Shown here one piece after another: positions 8,040 to 17,525 of a DNA stretch of 64,000 nucleotides. The notes below the pieces were generated by a model. It was not told the origin of the DNA. It did not search any database and worked only from the letters and a program-made list of their open reading frames with translations. Made by a program: the position numbers and the translations under genes. Each line of letters begins with the position of its first letter. Positions within the stretch are counted from its first letter, which is position 1. Source of the DNA: Planctomycetota bacterium (GTDB lineage: Bacteria > Planctomycetota > Planctomycetia > Pirellulales > Pirellulaceae); contig JABAAE010000005.1 of assembly GCA_014238905.1 (NCBI GenBank), positions 124,001 to 188,000 of the forward strand, read 5' to 3'.

Positions 8040-10832
8040 ATGTCCAAATCGGACGACAAACAACTCGATATCCGCGGGATTCGAACCAATAACCTGCGGG
8101 GAATTAACGTTGAAATTCAACATGGTGATTTTGTCGTCATCACCGGTCCCAGTGGTTCAGGGAAGAGTTCCTTGGCTTTTGACACGATTTTTGCAGAAGG
8201 TCGTCGGCAGTTTCTAAATTCACTTTCCTTGAAGGCTCGCCAATCTTTACAATTTCTTCCCCGGCCTGAACTCGATCATATTTCCGGAATTCAACCGGTC
8301 GTTTGTATCGACCAACAACGAAGTCGTCCGAGTTCGCGAAAAACCGTTGGGACTGTCTCGGAAATCTATGACTACCTTCGTCTGTTAATGGCGAGAACAG
8401 GGACCGTGGTCTGCTCAGGATGCCATCAAGAAATCACACGGTTTAGTCAGGAGGAAATCGAGGCCAAGGTCATCGAATTTACAGAACGCACCAAAGTGGT
8501 GGTCTTGGCGCCATTTCCATCTAACCAAAGCGGTGTAAAAAAAACTCTCGCTGAAATTCGAAAAGCCGGTTTTGTAAGGACCAGGATTGACGGTGAGATT
8601 CTCGATATTGATTCGGTTCCGGAGGGTGCGTGGCAAGCCGATGCGGTGATTGAGGCTGTGGTTGATAGGTTGATTGTCAGACCGGGGATTGAAGATCGAC
8701 TTTCTGAATCGATAAGCCATGCATTAAGACTTGGTGATGGAAAAATTTCCTTATTGGTTCTCGAACCTGGGCAGTCCACCTGGGAATCGGCGTCCTACAA
8801 CACGTCATACCGTTGCTCAGGTTGCGGGGTCTGCTACGAAGATATCGATGTCCGCACTCTTAATTTCAATAGTCCCTATGGAGCCTGTGGAGCCTGTAAA
8901 GGGGATGGCTGTTATGAACAATTTTCCCGAGAGCGATTCTGGGGTAAAGAAAAAGTCGCCCTCGGTGGACTTGCCATTTGGCGGATTCTCGACGATTCGT
9001 CGGTTCGGCAGTGTCTCGAGGAGATGCGGCCGATCATGTCGTCATTAGGGCTGACGTGGGAGACCGTCATCCAGCCAGACGAAATCGAAACCATCGATCG
9101 TCTCTGCACAGGGAATTCTCAACAAAACGGACTATTAACAGTATTAGAAAAACGATTTGTTACCTGTACAGACCAAAACAAGCTGGAAGAATTGCGATCC
9201 CTGCGCGACCAAGTGAGTTGCCTGACCTGCCGAGGATCAAGATTGTGCGAAGCGGCAAATCATATTTTTATCAATGGCAAAAACTTCCATCAGATTGTGG
9301 AGATGGACTTGGTCGAATCCAGGTATTTTGTTTCCCAGTTGAAGTACACCGACCAAGAACACCAATCCATCGCCGCGCCTATTATTGAGGAGGTCTGCCG
9401 GCGGCTCGATTTTTTGATCGATGTAGGCACAGGTTATCTGAGTCTTGCACGGCGGGCCGATACTCTGAGCGGCGGAGAATTTCAAAGAGTAAGATTAGCC
9501 ACGGGAATTGGAAACCGTTTGGCGGGAGCTTGTTACATCCTCGATGAACCCACAATCGGGCTACATCCGCAGGACAATGTTCGTTTGATCGATTCGATCA
9601 TGAAGCTTAAAGAACAAGGAAATACAGTCATCGCCGTTGAACACGATGCTGCGGTAATGAAGGCTGCCGATGTATTGATTGATATCGGTCCCGGAGCGGG
9701 GGCGGCAGGTGGACGGATTGTTTCCCAAGCCACATTTAGCGAACTGATCGTGGATGAGCGTTCGTCAACGGGAAGGTACCTGGCCCGGAATCCTCCCGTT
9801 TTCAGGAGTGACAGTCGCCCTCTTTCCAGCGTTGGCGAGTGGATTGAGATCCAAGGCGCCGTCCTCAATAACTTAAAAGGCGAAAAGGTTCGGTTTCCTA
9901 CCGAACGGTTTATTTGCGTTACCGGTGTCAGCGGATCAGGCAAAAGCTCGTTAATCCAAGGCACACTGGTTCCAGCCATACGAAGCCACCTTGGTTTTTC
10001 CACCACCCACGGAGCGCTGGACAGTCTCTCGGGAATCTCGGGGATACAACGAGTGGTGGGAATTGACCAACAGCCCATCGGACGCTCCACACGCAGTAAT
10101 GCCGCAACGTTTTCTGGGATGTTTGATGAAATCAGAAAAATCTATGCTGAGGTCCGCCTTGCGAAACAACGAGGCTTTTCCGCTTCGAGATTCAGTTTTA
10201 ATAACAAACAAGGATCGTGCCCCGTTTGTCGTGGACATGGAGAGAGGCGGATCGAACTGAATTTCATGCCAGATCTATTTGTGACCTGTGAGGACTGCCA
10301 TGGCAAGCGCTACAACTTGGCGACCCTTGAAGTCGCTTTTAAGGGGTTAAACATTATCGAAGCCCTTGGTTTGTCCGTGCAATCCGCGATGGAGGTTTTC
10401 TCAAACATTCCCAAAATCATGAAATACCTTAGAGCGATGAACCGGGCCGGTCTGGGATACCTGAAGATTGGCCAACCGGCAACTTCGCTATCCGGTGGGG
10501 AGGCACAACGTTTGAAAATCGCCTCTGAATTGGCAAATTCAACGGACGCCAATACGCTTTATGTTCTGGATGAACCGACAACCGGATTGCATTTTACAGA
10601 TATTGAAAAGCTGTTTCACGTGTTAAACGATCTGGTGGAACAGGGTAATACGGTTTTGGTGATTGAACACAACCTCGATTTGATTCGCAACGCCGATTAC
10701 GTGGTGGACATGGGGCCCGGTGGTGGTTCAAAAGGGGGAAGAATTGTCACCACGGGAACACCCAGCGATGTGGCGTCCAATCCTGAGAGCGCTACCGGTC
10801 GTCATCTAAAAATGGAAACCGATTCAAGATGA
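8040..10832 (+). CDS. uvrA: UvrA-like excinuclease ABC subunit A (second paralog)
   Basis: 930 residues from the ATG at 8040; a TTG five codons upstream (8025) is the less likely start. The domain order is that of UvrA: Walker A GPSGSGKSS near 36, UvrB-binding region with DGEILD and VVDRLIVRPG, zinc-finger cysteines in CSGCGVC and ACGACKGDGC, signature LSGGEFQR, Walker B/D-loop ILDEPTIGLHP, then the second half with GVSGSGKSS, DQQPIGRSTRSNAAT, CPVCRGHG, CEDCHGKRYN, LSGGEAQR and VLDEPTTGLHF. Motifs are much closer to the consensus than those of the paralog at 66-2870. It follows the GNAT gene by 33 bases and its stop overlaps the next ATG (ATGA), indicating one operon. It could be the housekeeping UvrA or, with its neighbour, a specialised pair. 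Confidence 0.9.
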   Translation: MSKSDDKQLDIRGIRTNNLRGINVEIQHGDFVVITGPSGSGKSSLAFDTIFAEGRRQFLNSLSLKARQSLQFLPRPELDHISGIQPVVCIDQQRSRPSSRKTVGTVSEIYDYLRLLMARTGTVVCSGCHQEITRFSQEEIEAKVIEFTERTKVVVLAPFPSNQSGVKKTLAEIRKAGFVRTRIDGEILDIDSVPEGAWQADAVIEAVVDRLIVRPGIEDRLSESISHALRLGDGKISLLVLEPGQSTWESASYNTSYRCSGCGVCYEDIDVRTLNFNSPYGACGACKGDGCYEQFSRERFWGKEKVALGGLAIWRILDDSSVRQCLEEMRPIMSSLGLTWETVIQPDEIETIDRLCTGNSQQNGLLTVLEKRFVTCTDQNKLEELRSLRDQVSCLTCRGSRLCEAANHIFINGKNFHQIVEMDLVESRYFVSQLKYTDQEHQSIAAPIIEEVCRRLDFLIDVGTGYLSLARRADTLSGGEFQRVRLATGIGNRLAGACYILDEPTIGLHPQDNVRLIDSIMKLKEQGNTVIAVEHDAAVMKAADVLIDIGPGAGAAGGRIVSQATFSELIVDERSSTGRYLARNPPVFRSDSRPLSSVGEWIEIQGAVLNNLKGEKVRFPTERFICVTGVSGSGKSSLIQGTLVPAIRSHLGFSTTHGALDSLSGISGIQRVVGIDQQPIGRSTRSNAATFSGMFDEIRKIYAEVRLAKQRGFSASRFSFNNKQGSCPVCRGHGERRIELNFMPDLFVTCEDCHGKRYNLATLEVAFKGLNIIEALGLSVQSAMEVFSNIPKIMKYLRAMNRAGLGYLKIGQPATSLSGGEAQRLKIASELANSTDANTLYVLDEPTTGLHFTDIEKLFHVLNDLVEQGNTVLVIEHNLDLIRNADYVVDMGPGGGSKGGRIVTTGTPSDVASNPESATGRHLKMETDSR

Positions 10833-11419
10833 TCAATCCCTTCAGCACGAGATTTGTTAAGCCAGGGGCCTTGCATTTCCATTTCCAGCCTGGCGATTCG
10901 CTATCTTCTGTGCTGGAAATTCTTCGCCAAACAAACTGGGTTGGAGAAATTGTCGGGCCGCATGGTAGCGGTAAATCAACCTTGGTTTCGGAGATTTCAT
11001 CCTGCTTTCCTCAGGAAAAGCAAATGGCCCAATTTTTAGTTCGCACTGGAGACCGTCAGTGGAAGTGTTTTTCTCAGATTAGGAAATGGATAGGAGAACA
11101 ATCTTCTGGATCCCTACTGATCGTTGACGGTATGGAACAATTGAACTGTTTTTTTCGCTGGATGATCATTCGTGGTTGCCGCCAAAAAAGATTGGGTTTA
11201 TTGGCTACCGCACACCGTTCGATTGGATTGCCGACGATCATCACCACGACGACCTCGGTCGACGTTTTTCGGAGGTTGGTGAGTCAACTGATTAGCGAAT
11301 CTTCGATTTGTTTTTCGGCCGATACCATCGTTGAGGTTTTCCTACGGCACCAACCCAATGTCCGCGAAGCTCTCTTTGAGATGTACGATTTGGCAGAGAC
11401 AAAATTACGAAATGCTTGA
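10829..11419 (+). CDS. P-loop ATPase of unknown function coupled to UvrA
   Basis: 196 residues, starting inside the uvrA stop (ATGA overlap), which implies translational coupling. Walker A is GPHGSGKST at 43-51 and a Walker B-like strand SLLIVDG lies at 95-101. A strand and polar turn after it (GLLATAHRSIGLPTIITTTTS) look like the sensor region of STAND/AAA-type or KAP-like ATPases, but I cannot assign a family. No zinc finger, DNA-binding motif or membrane segment is visible. I do not recognise the protein beyond its fold. Its position suggests a role with the UvrA paralog, for example as a regulatory or loading ATPase, but that is inference only. Confidence 0.7.
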   Translation: MINPFSTRFVKPGALHFHFQPGDSLSSVLEILRQTNWVGEIVGPHGSGKSTLVSEISSCFPQEKQMAQFLVRTGDRQWKCFSQIRKWIGEQSSGSLLIVDGMEQLNCFFRWMIIRGCRQKRLGLLATAHRSIGLPTIITTTTSVDVFRRLVSQLISESSICFSADTIVEVFLRHQPNVREALFEMYDLAETKLRNA

Positions 11420-11442
11420 GAAAAGACGTTGAAAGATCGAAT

Positions 11443-13812
11443 TCAGTAGTCGGTTCTTTCGATAATCCAGCATCCAATTGCCATCACTAAACAAATAAAG
11501 CCCAAGGCATTCCAAACTTGGGGCCACGGTCGCAAATTGTAGGTTTCCAAGGGAAACGGTGAAAGCTGATCGAAATTTAGAATTTTCAAGACACTGGTAG
11601 CGAACGTATCCGCGGTATCACTGCCGGTGATCAGGTATTCCACGGTGTAATTCAACTCGCCCCATTTCGGAAAGACGAAATAAAGAGGATAGATGATTCT
11701 TTTGTAAATACGTTGGAACGATGTCAAATTTCCTCGGTAGTTCTTTTTGATCGAATTGTCCACCAACGAAACTTGGATAATCCGTAGCCAACGATCTCCG
11801 ATAAATAGTTCACTCTTGTCATTAAAAGCAATTGCCTTAGCCTCTCGGGAAACCTGCGAACAAACAAATTCTCCAGTTTCCACGGCGTAAATCCAAACGG
11901 TTTCATTCGGACGCAGTGCGGCAATCCATTTGCCATCCGGCGAAGAAACCAGCGAGGAGGGTACAAAGGGTTGCACGTCTTCATAAGACGCCTTTTGAGA
12001 AAAGTCTTGGGCGTCAAATGTGAGGACTCCTAAGGTCTCATGAAACAAGATAAGGCGATTTCCGTTGAAAGCGAGTTTCATGCTTCCCCGTTTGATGTAA
12101 TCTGCTTTCACCTCGTTTTTCAAGACATACTTTCCTTCTTCATTGGGTGCAAAAAGCGAAAACTTTCCTCGCCGCAGAACCGCGAACGCGTCGTTAAAAG
12201 GATTGAACGCTATGGCGGTATCGACTCCTGCGGTGCGGATCGATTTATCGGGTCCAAGTTTCTTAATTGAAATTCCGTCTTGTTTTTCGCTTTCCAACTT
12301 GTCTTGATTGTTTTTTTCCAGGAGATGCAGCCTGCCGCCAGCCAATAAAACGAGTCTCCCGTCTTTCCTGCGATAGACAGCCCCAACGCTGGACAGTCCG
12401 ATGTCCAGCTTTTGGAAACCTTCTCGAGGCGTATCCAGATTCAGAGCCAGTAACTCCGCACTGCCTGCGATAGGCGGTCCGAACGGACGCCTGATCAAAC
12501 GTTGTTCAATGCCTAAAACCAAGTTTGTGGACGGAGAAAAGAAGGGCCCTTTTGAAAGCCCTAGTGGCGCGTTAATCCCAATCGAAATATCATCCCATTG
12601 GCCGGTTTTGCTATTCCATTGATTCGCTTTTTGGTTGTTTTCGGGGACGTGGGAAACAAAGATTTCTTCGTTGTGAACGTCGATCGCATTAAAAGCCACA
12701 TTGTTAAAAGAGGCCTCGCAAAAAATATTGACGAAGAAGCCAACGAACGTCAGCAACCAAAGTGCTGCCCCCGCAACGACCGAAACAATGGGACTGCGCC
12801 AAACCAGTCCCGCCACGGCGGACGCCGAATAGTAGACAGCAAAGATCCCGATAAAAGACGGGATGTATAGCAATAGCCGAATATTCCAGTAACCCATGCG
12901 GGTTCCGAGGAATAACCAGACTCCGGTGAAGAAAAACGACATTGTTAACGTAACAAAGGCACAACCTCCCAGGTACTGAGCAATAAAAAGCTTCCAGCGG
13001 GAGATCGGTTTACTCATCAAAAGGTTGAGTGAACCTGGATCAAAAGTTTGCGGAATGATATTGGCTGTAATGATCAACGCCATCAAGATACCTAATGTGT
13101 TAAATACGAAATTCAATCCGTATTTAATGTAGACGCGAATCGAGTAGAGCAGCCGTTCTCTTTCGATTTCGAATTTACCCGGAATTTTCATCCCAAGATA
13201 GTTGAATTCAATCGAAGTGCGGGGTCCCGGCATCACCGCCGACTCAAAGACCTGTTCCAGGATCAACCGATTTAATCTCTTGCTCTGTTCTTTTGACCTG
13301 GAGGTGGCGTCTGATAAAGCTTGCGCCTCCGAAGAAAATAATCCCCCTGGAAATGGGTTCAGAGAGCCGAGATCCTGATTGGCGATTAACCCATTGAGAA
13401 TAGCAGTTGCAAGATTACGGCGAGACCTTCCAGATTCGTTTTTATTAACACCAGTTTGTGCCTCTTCTGGCGAGTTGTTGGCTGGCGTTTCCTCACCAAT
13501 GATTCCGCTGGACACCAGTTGATTCAGCTTTTTTCTCTGATCATCGGGTATCAATTTCGATATCTCTGCCAGCAATGACGATCTGCTATCGTCAACCAGT
13601 TCTTGTTTTGATGTGATGCCTGCCAAGTTCTCAAGAACAAGATCCTGGTCCAAAATTGCCCTTTTGGAAAACTCTGTCGTCAACGGTAATTCATAACTTA
13701 ATGGAAAGACTAATAGCAGCAGCAGGGAAAGAATGATCAGCACCATCCACAGAACTCGTGATACAAATGCTTCCCTGAAAGAATCCTTGATAATCGTCAG
13801 GTAGGGTCTCAT
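11443..13812 (-). CDS. ABC-2 type permease with large loop and embedded beta-propeller-like domain
   Basis: 789 residues; the ATG overlaps the stop of the ATPase gene by 4 bases. Membrane segments are seen at about 19-38, 231-252, 278-303, 312-335, 341-365 and 767-785, six in all as in ABC-2 exporters; the loop SKPISRWKL (267-275) is the usual cytoplasmic coupling segment. Residues 41-225 form a soluble loop rich in charged helices. Residues about 385-690, between segments five and six, read as repeated beta strands (GRLVLLAGGRLHLL, SPDGKWIAALRPNETVWIYAVE, NDKSELFIGDRWLRI) resembling a WD40/YVTN-type propeller. With N and C termini inside, both extra domains would face the periplasm. This is about twice the length of an ordinary ABC-2 permease. 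The transported substrate is unknown. Confidence 0.8.
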   Translation of the reverse strand: MRPYLTIIKDSFREAFVSRVLWMVLIILSLLLLLVFPLSYELPLTTEFSKRAILDQDLVLENLAGITSKQELVDDSRSSLLAEISKLIPDDQRKKLNQLVSSGIIGEETPANNSPEEAQTGVNKNESGRSRRNLATAILNGLIANQDLGSLNPFPGGLFSSEAQALSDATSRSKEQSKRLNRLILEQVFESAVMPGPRTSIEFNYLGMKIPGKFEIERERLLYSIRVYIKYGLNFVFNTLGILMALIITANIIPQTFDPGSLNLLMSKPISRWKLFIAQYLGGCAFVTLTMSFFFTGVWLFLGTRMGYWNIRLLLYIPSFIGIFAVYYSASAVAGLVWRSPIVSVVAGAALWLLTFVGFFVNIFCEASFNNVAFNAIDVHNEEIFVSHVPENNQKANQWNSKTGQWDDISIGINAPLGLSKGPFFSPSTNLVLGIEQRLIRRPFGPPIAGSAELLALNLDTPREGFQKLDIGLSSVGAVYRRKDGRLVLLAGGRLHLLEKNNQDKLESEKQDGISIKKLGPDKSIRTAGVDTAIAFNPFNDAFAVLRRGKFSLFAPNEEGKYVLKNEVKADYIKRGSMKLAFNGNRLILFHETLGVLTFDAQDFSQKASYEDVQPFVPSSLVSSPDGKWIAALRPNETVWIYAVETGEFVCSQVSREAKAIAFNDKSELFIGDRWLRIIQVSLVDNSIKKNYRGNLTSFQRIYKRIIYPLYFVFPKWGELNYTVEYLITGSDTADTFATSVLKILNFDQLSPFPLETYNLRPWPQVWNALGFICLVMAIGCWIIERTDY

Positions 13813-14819
13813 TCGGTTTCCCCTTTGTCGATCTGAGCACCCGATGGGGCAGATGAAAGAATGGTCAGGAACGCTTCCTCCAGGGTGACATTCCGCTTTG
13901 ATACTTCCAAAATATCGACACCCGACGCCCTGAAACGGTCAATCGTCGAATTGACAAAGCCCGTGTCGGTATTGGTGCAATAAAACTCAACACAATCATC
14001 GGTCCCGAAATTGATCGAATCGTCCGGCCCTGGTTCGGCGATAGCGTGAAACTTTTCCATCGAACATCTCACGACGAAAGTGATCCCACTTCCGATGCGA
14101 ACCCCTGTTTTATTTTGAATAAACTCACCTATCTGGCGAACAGGACCGCAATACTTTAATTCTCCATGGTCCAGAATTGCCACGCTATCACAAACCAGTT
14201 CAACCTCTTGAAGGATATGACTGTTGATAAAGATTGTCTTTCCATCGTCCCGCAGCTTGGACATGATATCACGAAGTTCGGCACGAGCTTGCGGATCGAG
14301 TCCGTCTGTTGGTTCGTCTAGAAAAATCATCTCCGGGTCGTGCAACAGGGCCTGTGCTAGTCCCAATCGCTGCAGCATGCCCTTGGAAAACTTTTTTATC
14401 CCAGCATTCGCCCATTCCGAAAGGCCGACTTTGTCCAGAATATCCTTCCGCTTCGCACGGACCTGTTGGGGCGACAAACCATTGAGTCCACCATAAAACT
14501 CCAGTGCCGTATTGGCAGTATGGTGCTGACGCATTCGCAGGTTTTCCGGAAGGTAACCGACCCTCTTTCTGGCAGATGGGCTACCTGCCCGACATCCCAT
14601 CATCTCGGCGTCACCAGATGATTTTTCAACAATCCCCAGCATGATTTTCACAAATGTTGTTTTTCCCGCACCATTTGGTCCTAGCAAACCAAAGATTTCT
14701 CCTTGGGGAATGGTTAGATCAATCCCTTTTAGCGCGTGGAATTTCTTCCGCCGAAATAACCCTTCGGAATAGACTTTTTCCAGTTTGTTAACACTGATGG
14801 CATTATTTTGGCTGATCAT
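13809..14819 (-). CDS. ABC transporter ATP-binding protein
   Basis: 336 residues. Walker A GPNGAGKTT at 47-55, Walker B plus D-loop FLDEPTDGLDP at about 166-176, and a switch His in INSHILQEVE are intact. The signature is KFSKGMLQR (about 143-151) instead of LSGGQ; FSKGM is common in CcmA/NatA-type exporters. The C-terminal 90 residues (VVRCSMEKF to the end) are the extra domain usual for NatA-like ATPases. The Q-loop is GYLPENLRM. It energises the permease encoded immediately downstream, with which it overlaps by 4 bases, making a two-gene operon. Start is ATG at 14819. Confidence 0.9.
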   Translation of the reverse strand: MISQNNAISVNKLEKVYSEGLFRRKKFHALKGIDLTIPQGEIFGLLGPNGAGKTTFVKIMLGIVEKSSGDAEMMGCRAGSPSARKRVGYLPENLRMRQHHTANTALEFYGGLNGLSPQQVRAKRKDILDKVGLSEWANAGIKKFSKGMLQRLGLAQALLHDPEMIFLDEPTDGLDPQARAELRDIMSKLRDDGKTIFINSHILQEVELVCDSVAILDHGELKYCGPVRQIGEFIQNKTGVRIGSGITFVVRCSMEKFHAIAEPGPDDSINFGTDDCVEFYCTNTDTGFVNSTIDRFRASGVDILEVSKRNVTLEEAFLTILSSAPSGAQIDKGETE

Positions 14820-15074
14820 GGCATTCCGCTAAAGACGATTTTCTTACCCCTCTTGGTAGAGGATACAGGTCGCTGCAGGGTCGTTTTCCTCGCCAAAATG
14901 CCGCATCAGGTCGGAATATCCGCATTGCAATGATTGCACCGGCCTACCTTCTGAAAATGTCTTAAAACGGTTTCCACATTCCTAAATGTTGACCTATTTT
15001 TCCATTGCGTTTTTAGCTCTTGATATTGGATCGGGAACTGAGTATCGCTTCATGGTGATTGGGAAAACGACGAA

Positions 15075-16400
15075 ATGTCAGCTGGAAATAATCTATTAAA
15101 GAGCACCGCGCCGAAGTCAAAATCTGACGAGTTTGAGACTCTGAAGAGAACTCTCCATACGAAGTTAATCGACAAGCTCGATCTTACCAAGGTAGGTGAC
15201 CTTGAGGGCGATCGATTCCGTAAGGAAATTCGGGTGGTTGTCGAACACCTTTGTGATGTGGAAAACACTTTTCTGAATCGAATTGAGCGTGATCGCCTGG
15301 TCGATGAAGTCATGGACGAGGTTCTAGGGCTAGGACCTCTGGAATTGATCTTAAAAGATCCCTCTGTCAGCGACATACTCATTAACGGTCCGAAAAAAAT
15401 ATATTGTGAGCGAGGCGGCGTTATGGAGAAATCCAAAGTCGAGTTTCGCGACAACCAACACCTTTTGCAGATAGTAGACAGAATCGTCTCCAAGGTAGGT
15501 AGACGAGTGGACGAAACCTGCCCAATGGTTGATGCCCGGATGGCAGATGGCTCACGTTTTAATGCGATCATTCCACCGTTGGCGCTGGATGGTGCTGCGG
15601 TTTCCATTCGCCGTTTTGGAACCAACCCCCTCAAACTTGAAGATCTGCTGAAATACAAGGCATTTACTCCAGAAATGGTGATGTTGCTTGAAGGAGCGAT
15701 GAAGGCTCGGCTTAATGTCATCATCTCCGGAGGAACCGGTTCCGGTAAAACGACGCTGCTCAATACCATGTCCAGTTTTATTTCAAACAAAGACAGGATC
15801 GTCACTATTGAAGACGCTGCCGAACTCCAGTTGCAACAAGATCATGTGGTACGACTGGAAACACGGTCGTCAAACATCGAAGGAAAGGGTGCGATCACTG
15901 CGACCGACCTGGTCAAGAACGCCCTTCGTATGCGTCCCGAAAGAATCATTATTGGTGAGTGTCGTGGCCCGGAAACACTGGACATGTTGCAGGCAATGAA
16001 CACCGGACACGATGGTTCCTTGACAACGACGCACGCAAACACACCCCGGGATGCCTTAGCCCGTCTGGAAACCATGGTCATGATGTCCGGTTTTGATTTA
16101 CCAATCCGTGCGATGAGACAACAGATATCCAGCGCTGTCAATTTGATTGTCCAGGTGAGTCGCCTTCAAGGAGGCCCGCGAAAAGTGACCTATGTCACAG
16201 AGATTACGGGCATGGAGCAGGAGACAGTGGTTATGCAGGACATATTCCGATATGAACAAACGGGAATTGGCGAAGACGGCAAGGCAAAAGGGAGATTTAT
16301 CTCTACCGGCGTCCGGCCGAAATTCATGGAACACCTCGAGGCTGCCGGAGTTCGTTTGCCAGCCTCGACCTTTCGTGAAAGAGTCATGATGGAGTGTTGA
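15075..16400 (+). CDS. tadA: Tad/type IVc pilus secretion ATPase TadA (CpaF)
   Basis: 441 residues, the family's usual length. The secretion ATPase core is clear: Walker [10 protein letters not shown] at 219-227, Asp-box and Walker B region ([10 protein letters not shown], 291-300), His-box [14 protein letters not shown] (about 315-328), and upstream [13 protein letters not shown]. The N-terminal domain contains the GxGPLE and DILINGP motifs characteristic of CpaF. The hexameric ATPase sits on the inner face of the membrane and powers pilin assembly through TadB and TadC, which are encoded next in the same orientation. Gaps of 96 and 63 bases between the three genes suit one transcription unit. 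The upstream genes usual for Tad loci (pilin, CpaB, secretin, TadZ) are not here. Confidence 0.93.
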   Translation: MSAGNNLLKSTAPKSKSDEFETLKRTLHTKLIDKLDLTKVGDLEGDRFRKEIRVVVEHLCDVENTFLNRIERDRLVDEVMDEVLGLGPLELILKDPSVSDILINGPKKIYCERGGVMEKSKVEFRDNQHLLQIVDRIVSKVGRRVDETCPMVDARMADGSRFNAIIPPLALDGAAVSIRRFGTNPLKLEDLLKYKAFTPEMVMLLEGAMKARLNVIISGGTGSGKTTLLNTMSSFISNKDRIVTIEDAAELQLQQDHVVRLETRSSNIEGKGAITATDLVKNALRMRPERIIIGECRGPETLDMLQAMNTGHDGSLTTTHANTPRDALARLETMVMMSGFDLPIRAMRQQISSAVNLIVQVSRLQGGPRKVTYVTEITGMEQETVVMQDIFRYEQTGIGEDGKAKGRFISTGVRPKFMEHLEAAGVRLPASTFRERVMMEC

Positions 16401-16496
16401 AAATCGGCAAACCATTTTAAACAAAAGTGACCGAACCAGATTTCGCACAATTGAAATAGGATCCAGGATTCCGGAAACCCCTGCAGCTAGAATACC

Positions 16497-17462
16497 ATGA
16501 CGAGTACATTCATTATTATCGCGGCATTTGTTTGTGTGGCATCCCTCGTGGGTGCGGTAGCAATCTCTTTTCGTGGTGATGAAGACACCAAGGTTGAAAA
16601 TCGCCTAAAAAACTTCACTTCAAAAAACAAGCCGGATAACATTCTCAAACTTGGCGATGACGGGATTTTATCCAAACCGCTTAATAACCTGCCCGGGAAA
16701 TTCGAAGAATTTGCGGAGAAGTTCTTAAATCTCCAGATGTATCTTGATCAGGCCGGACTGGCGATCGCCCCCCAAAAAATCATTTTCATGATGCTTGGAC
16801 TCGGTTTCACGACCGGTGTTATTTCCGCCATCATTTCGCCAACCAAGATCATCGTCCCCTTGGTAGCATTGATATTTGCCATGGTTCCACCAGCTTATGT
16901 ATTTTGGAGACGAAAAGTTCGTTTGAAGAAATTTTCGGAGCAACTTCCTGAAACGCTGGAATTAATTGCTCGAGCATTAAAAGCAGGGCACAGTTTGCCG
17001 GCCGGTATTCAACTGGTTGCTGAGCAAATGCCCGCTCCCGTTGGACCAGAATTTGCGAGATGTTACGAAGAGCAGAACCTTGGCATTGCGCTAGACGACG
17101 CTCTGGAAGAAATGACAAAGCGGGTACCTAACGTTGACTTGCGATTTTTCGCGACGGCCATTGTTTTGCAGCGGACCACTGGTGGTGACCTTTCGGAAAT
17201 CCTAAATAAAATCGGCCGTTTGATTCGTGAACGTTTTCAGATTTTTGGCCAAATTGCAGCGCTTACCGGTGAAGGACGGTTGTCTGGAATTGTTCTTCTC
17301 GCACTACCGCCGGTTTTGTTTGGAACCATGCTGCGGCTGAACTATGACTACATCATGCTGTTGTTTGAGGATCCTTTGGGCCAAAAAATGTTGGTCGGGG
17401 CAATCATCATGCAATTAATTGGGGCCTTTGTGATCAAAAAAATTATCGACATCAAGGTCTAA
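16497..17462 (+). CDS. tadB: Tad pilus inner-membrane platform protein TadB
   Basis: 321 residues. The T2SS F-type domain occupies about 130-260 (FSEQLPETLELIARALKAGHSLPAGIQLVAEQM, then RVPNVDLRFFATAIVLQRTTGGDLSEIL). Hydrophobic segments are at about 5-22, 93-113, 115-135, 258-278 and 290-318, the topology expected for TadB. It forms with TadC the membrane platform driven by TadA. It lies between tadA and tadC. The polar region at 25-75 is cytoplasmic by the usual topology. Nothing unusual is visible in the sequence. Confidence 0.9.
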   Translation: MTSTFIIIAAFVCVASLVGAVAISFRGDEDTKVENRLKNFTSKNKPDNILKLGDDGILSKPLNNLPGKFEEFAEKFLNLQMYLDQAGLAIAPQKIIFMMLGLGFTTGVISAIISPTKIIVPLVALIFAMVPPAYVFWRRKVRLKKFSEQLPETLELIARALKAGHSLPAGIQLVAEQMPAPVGPEFARCYEEQNLGIALDDALEEMTKRVPNVDLRFFATAIVLQRTTGGDLSEILNKIGRLIRERFQIFGQIAALTGEGRLSGIVLLALPPVLFGTMLRLNYDYIMLLFEDPLGQKMLVGAIIMQLIGAFVIKKIIDIKV

Positions 17463-17525
17463 CCGTATTTAACCTGGCCCCGTGTCAGTTCAAAAACAGA
17501 CTTCCTTAAAGAAAAACGAAGAACG

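Noticed and set aside
9533..10090. 185-codon open frame antisense to the second uvrA
   Set aside because: It lies opposite conserved UvrA motifs and has no recognisable features.
15050..15805. 251-codon open frame antisense to tadA
   Set aside because: It is fully explained by codon composition of the clear TadA frame; its protein is Ser/Arg-rich and shows no domain.
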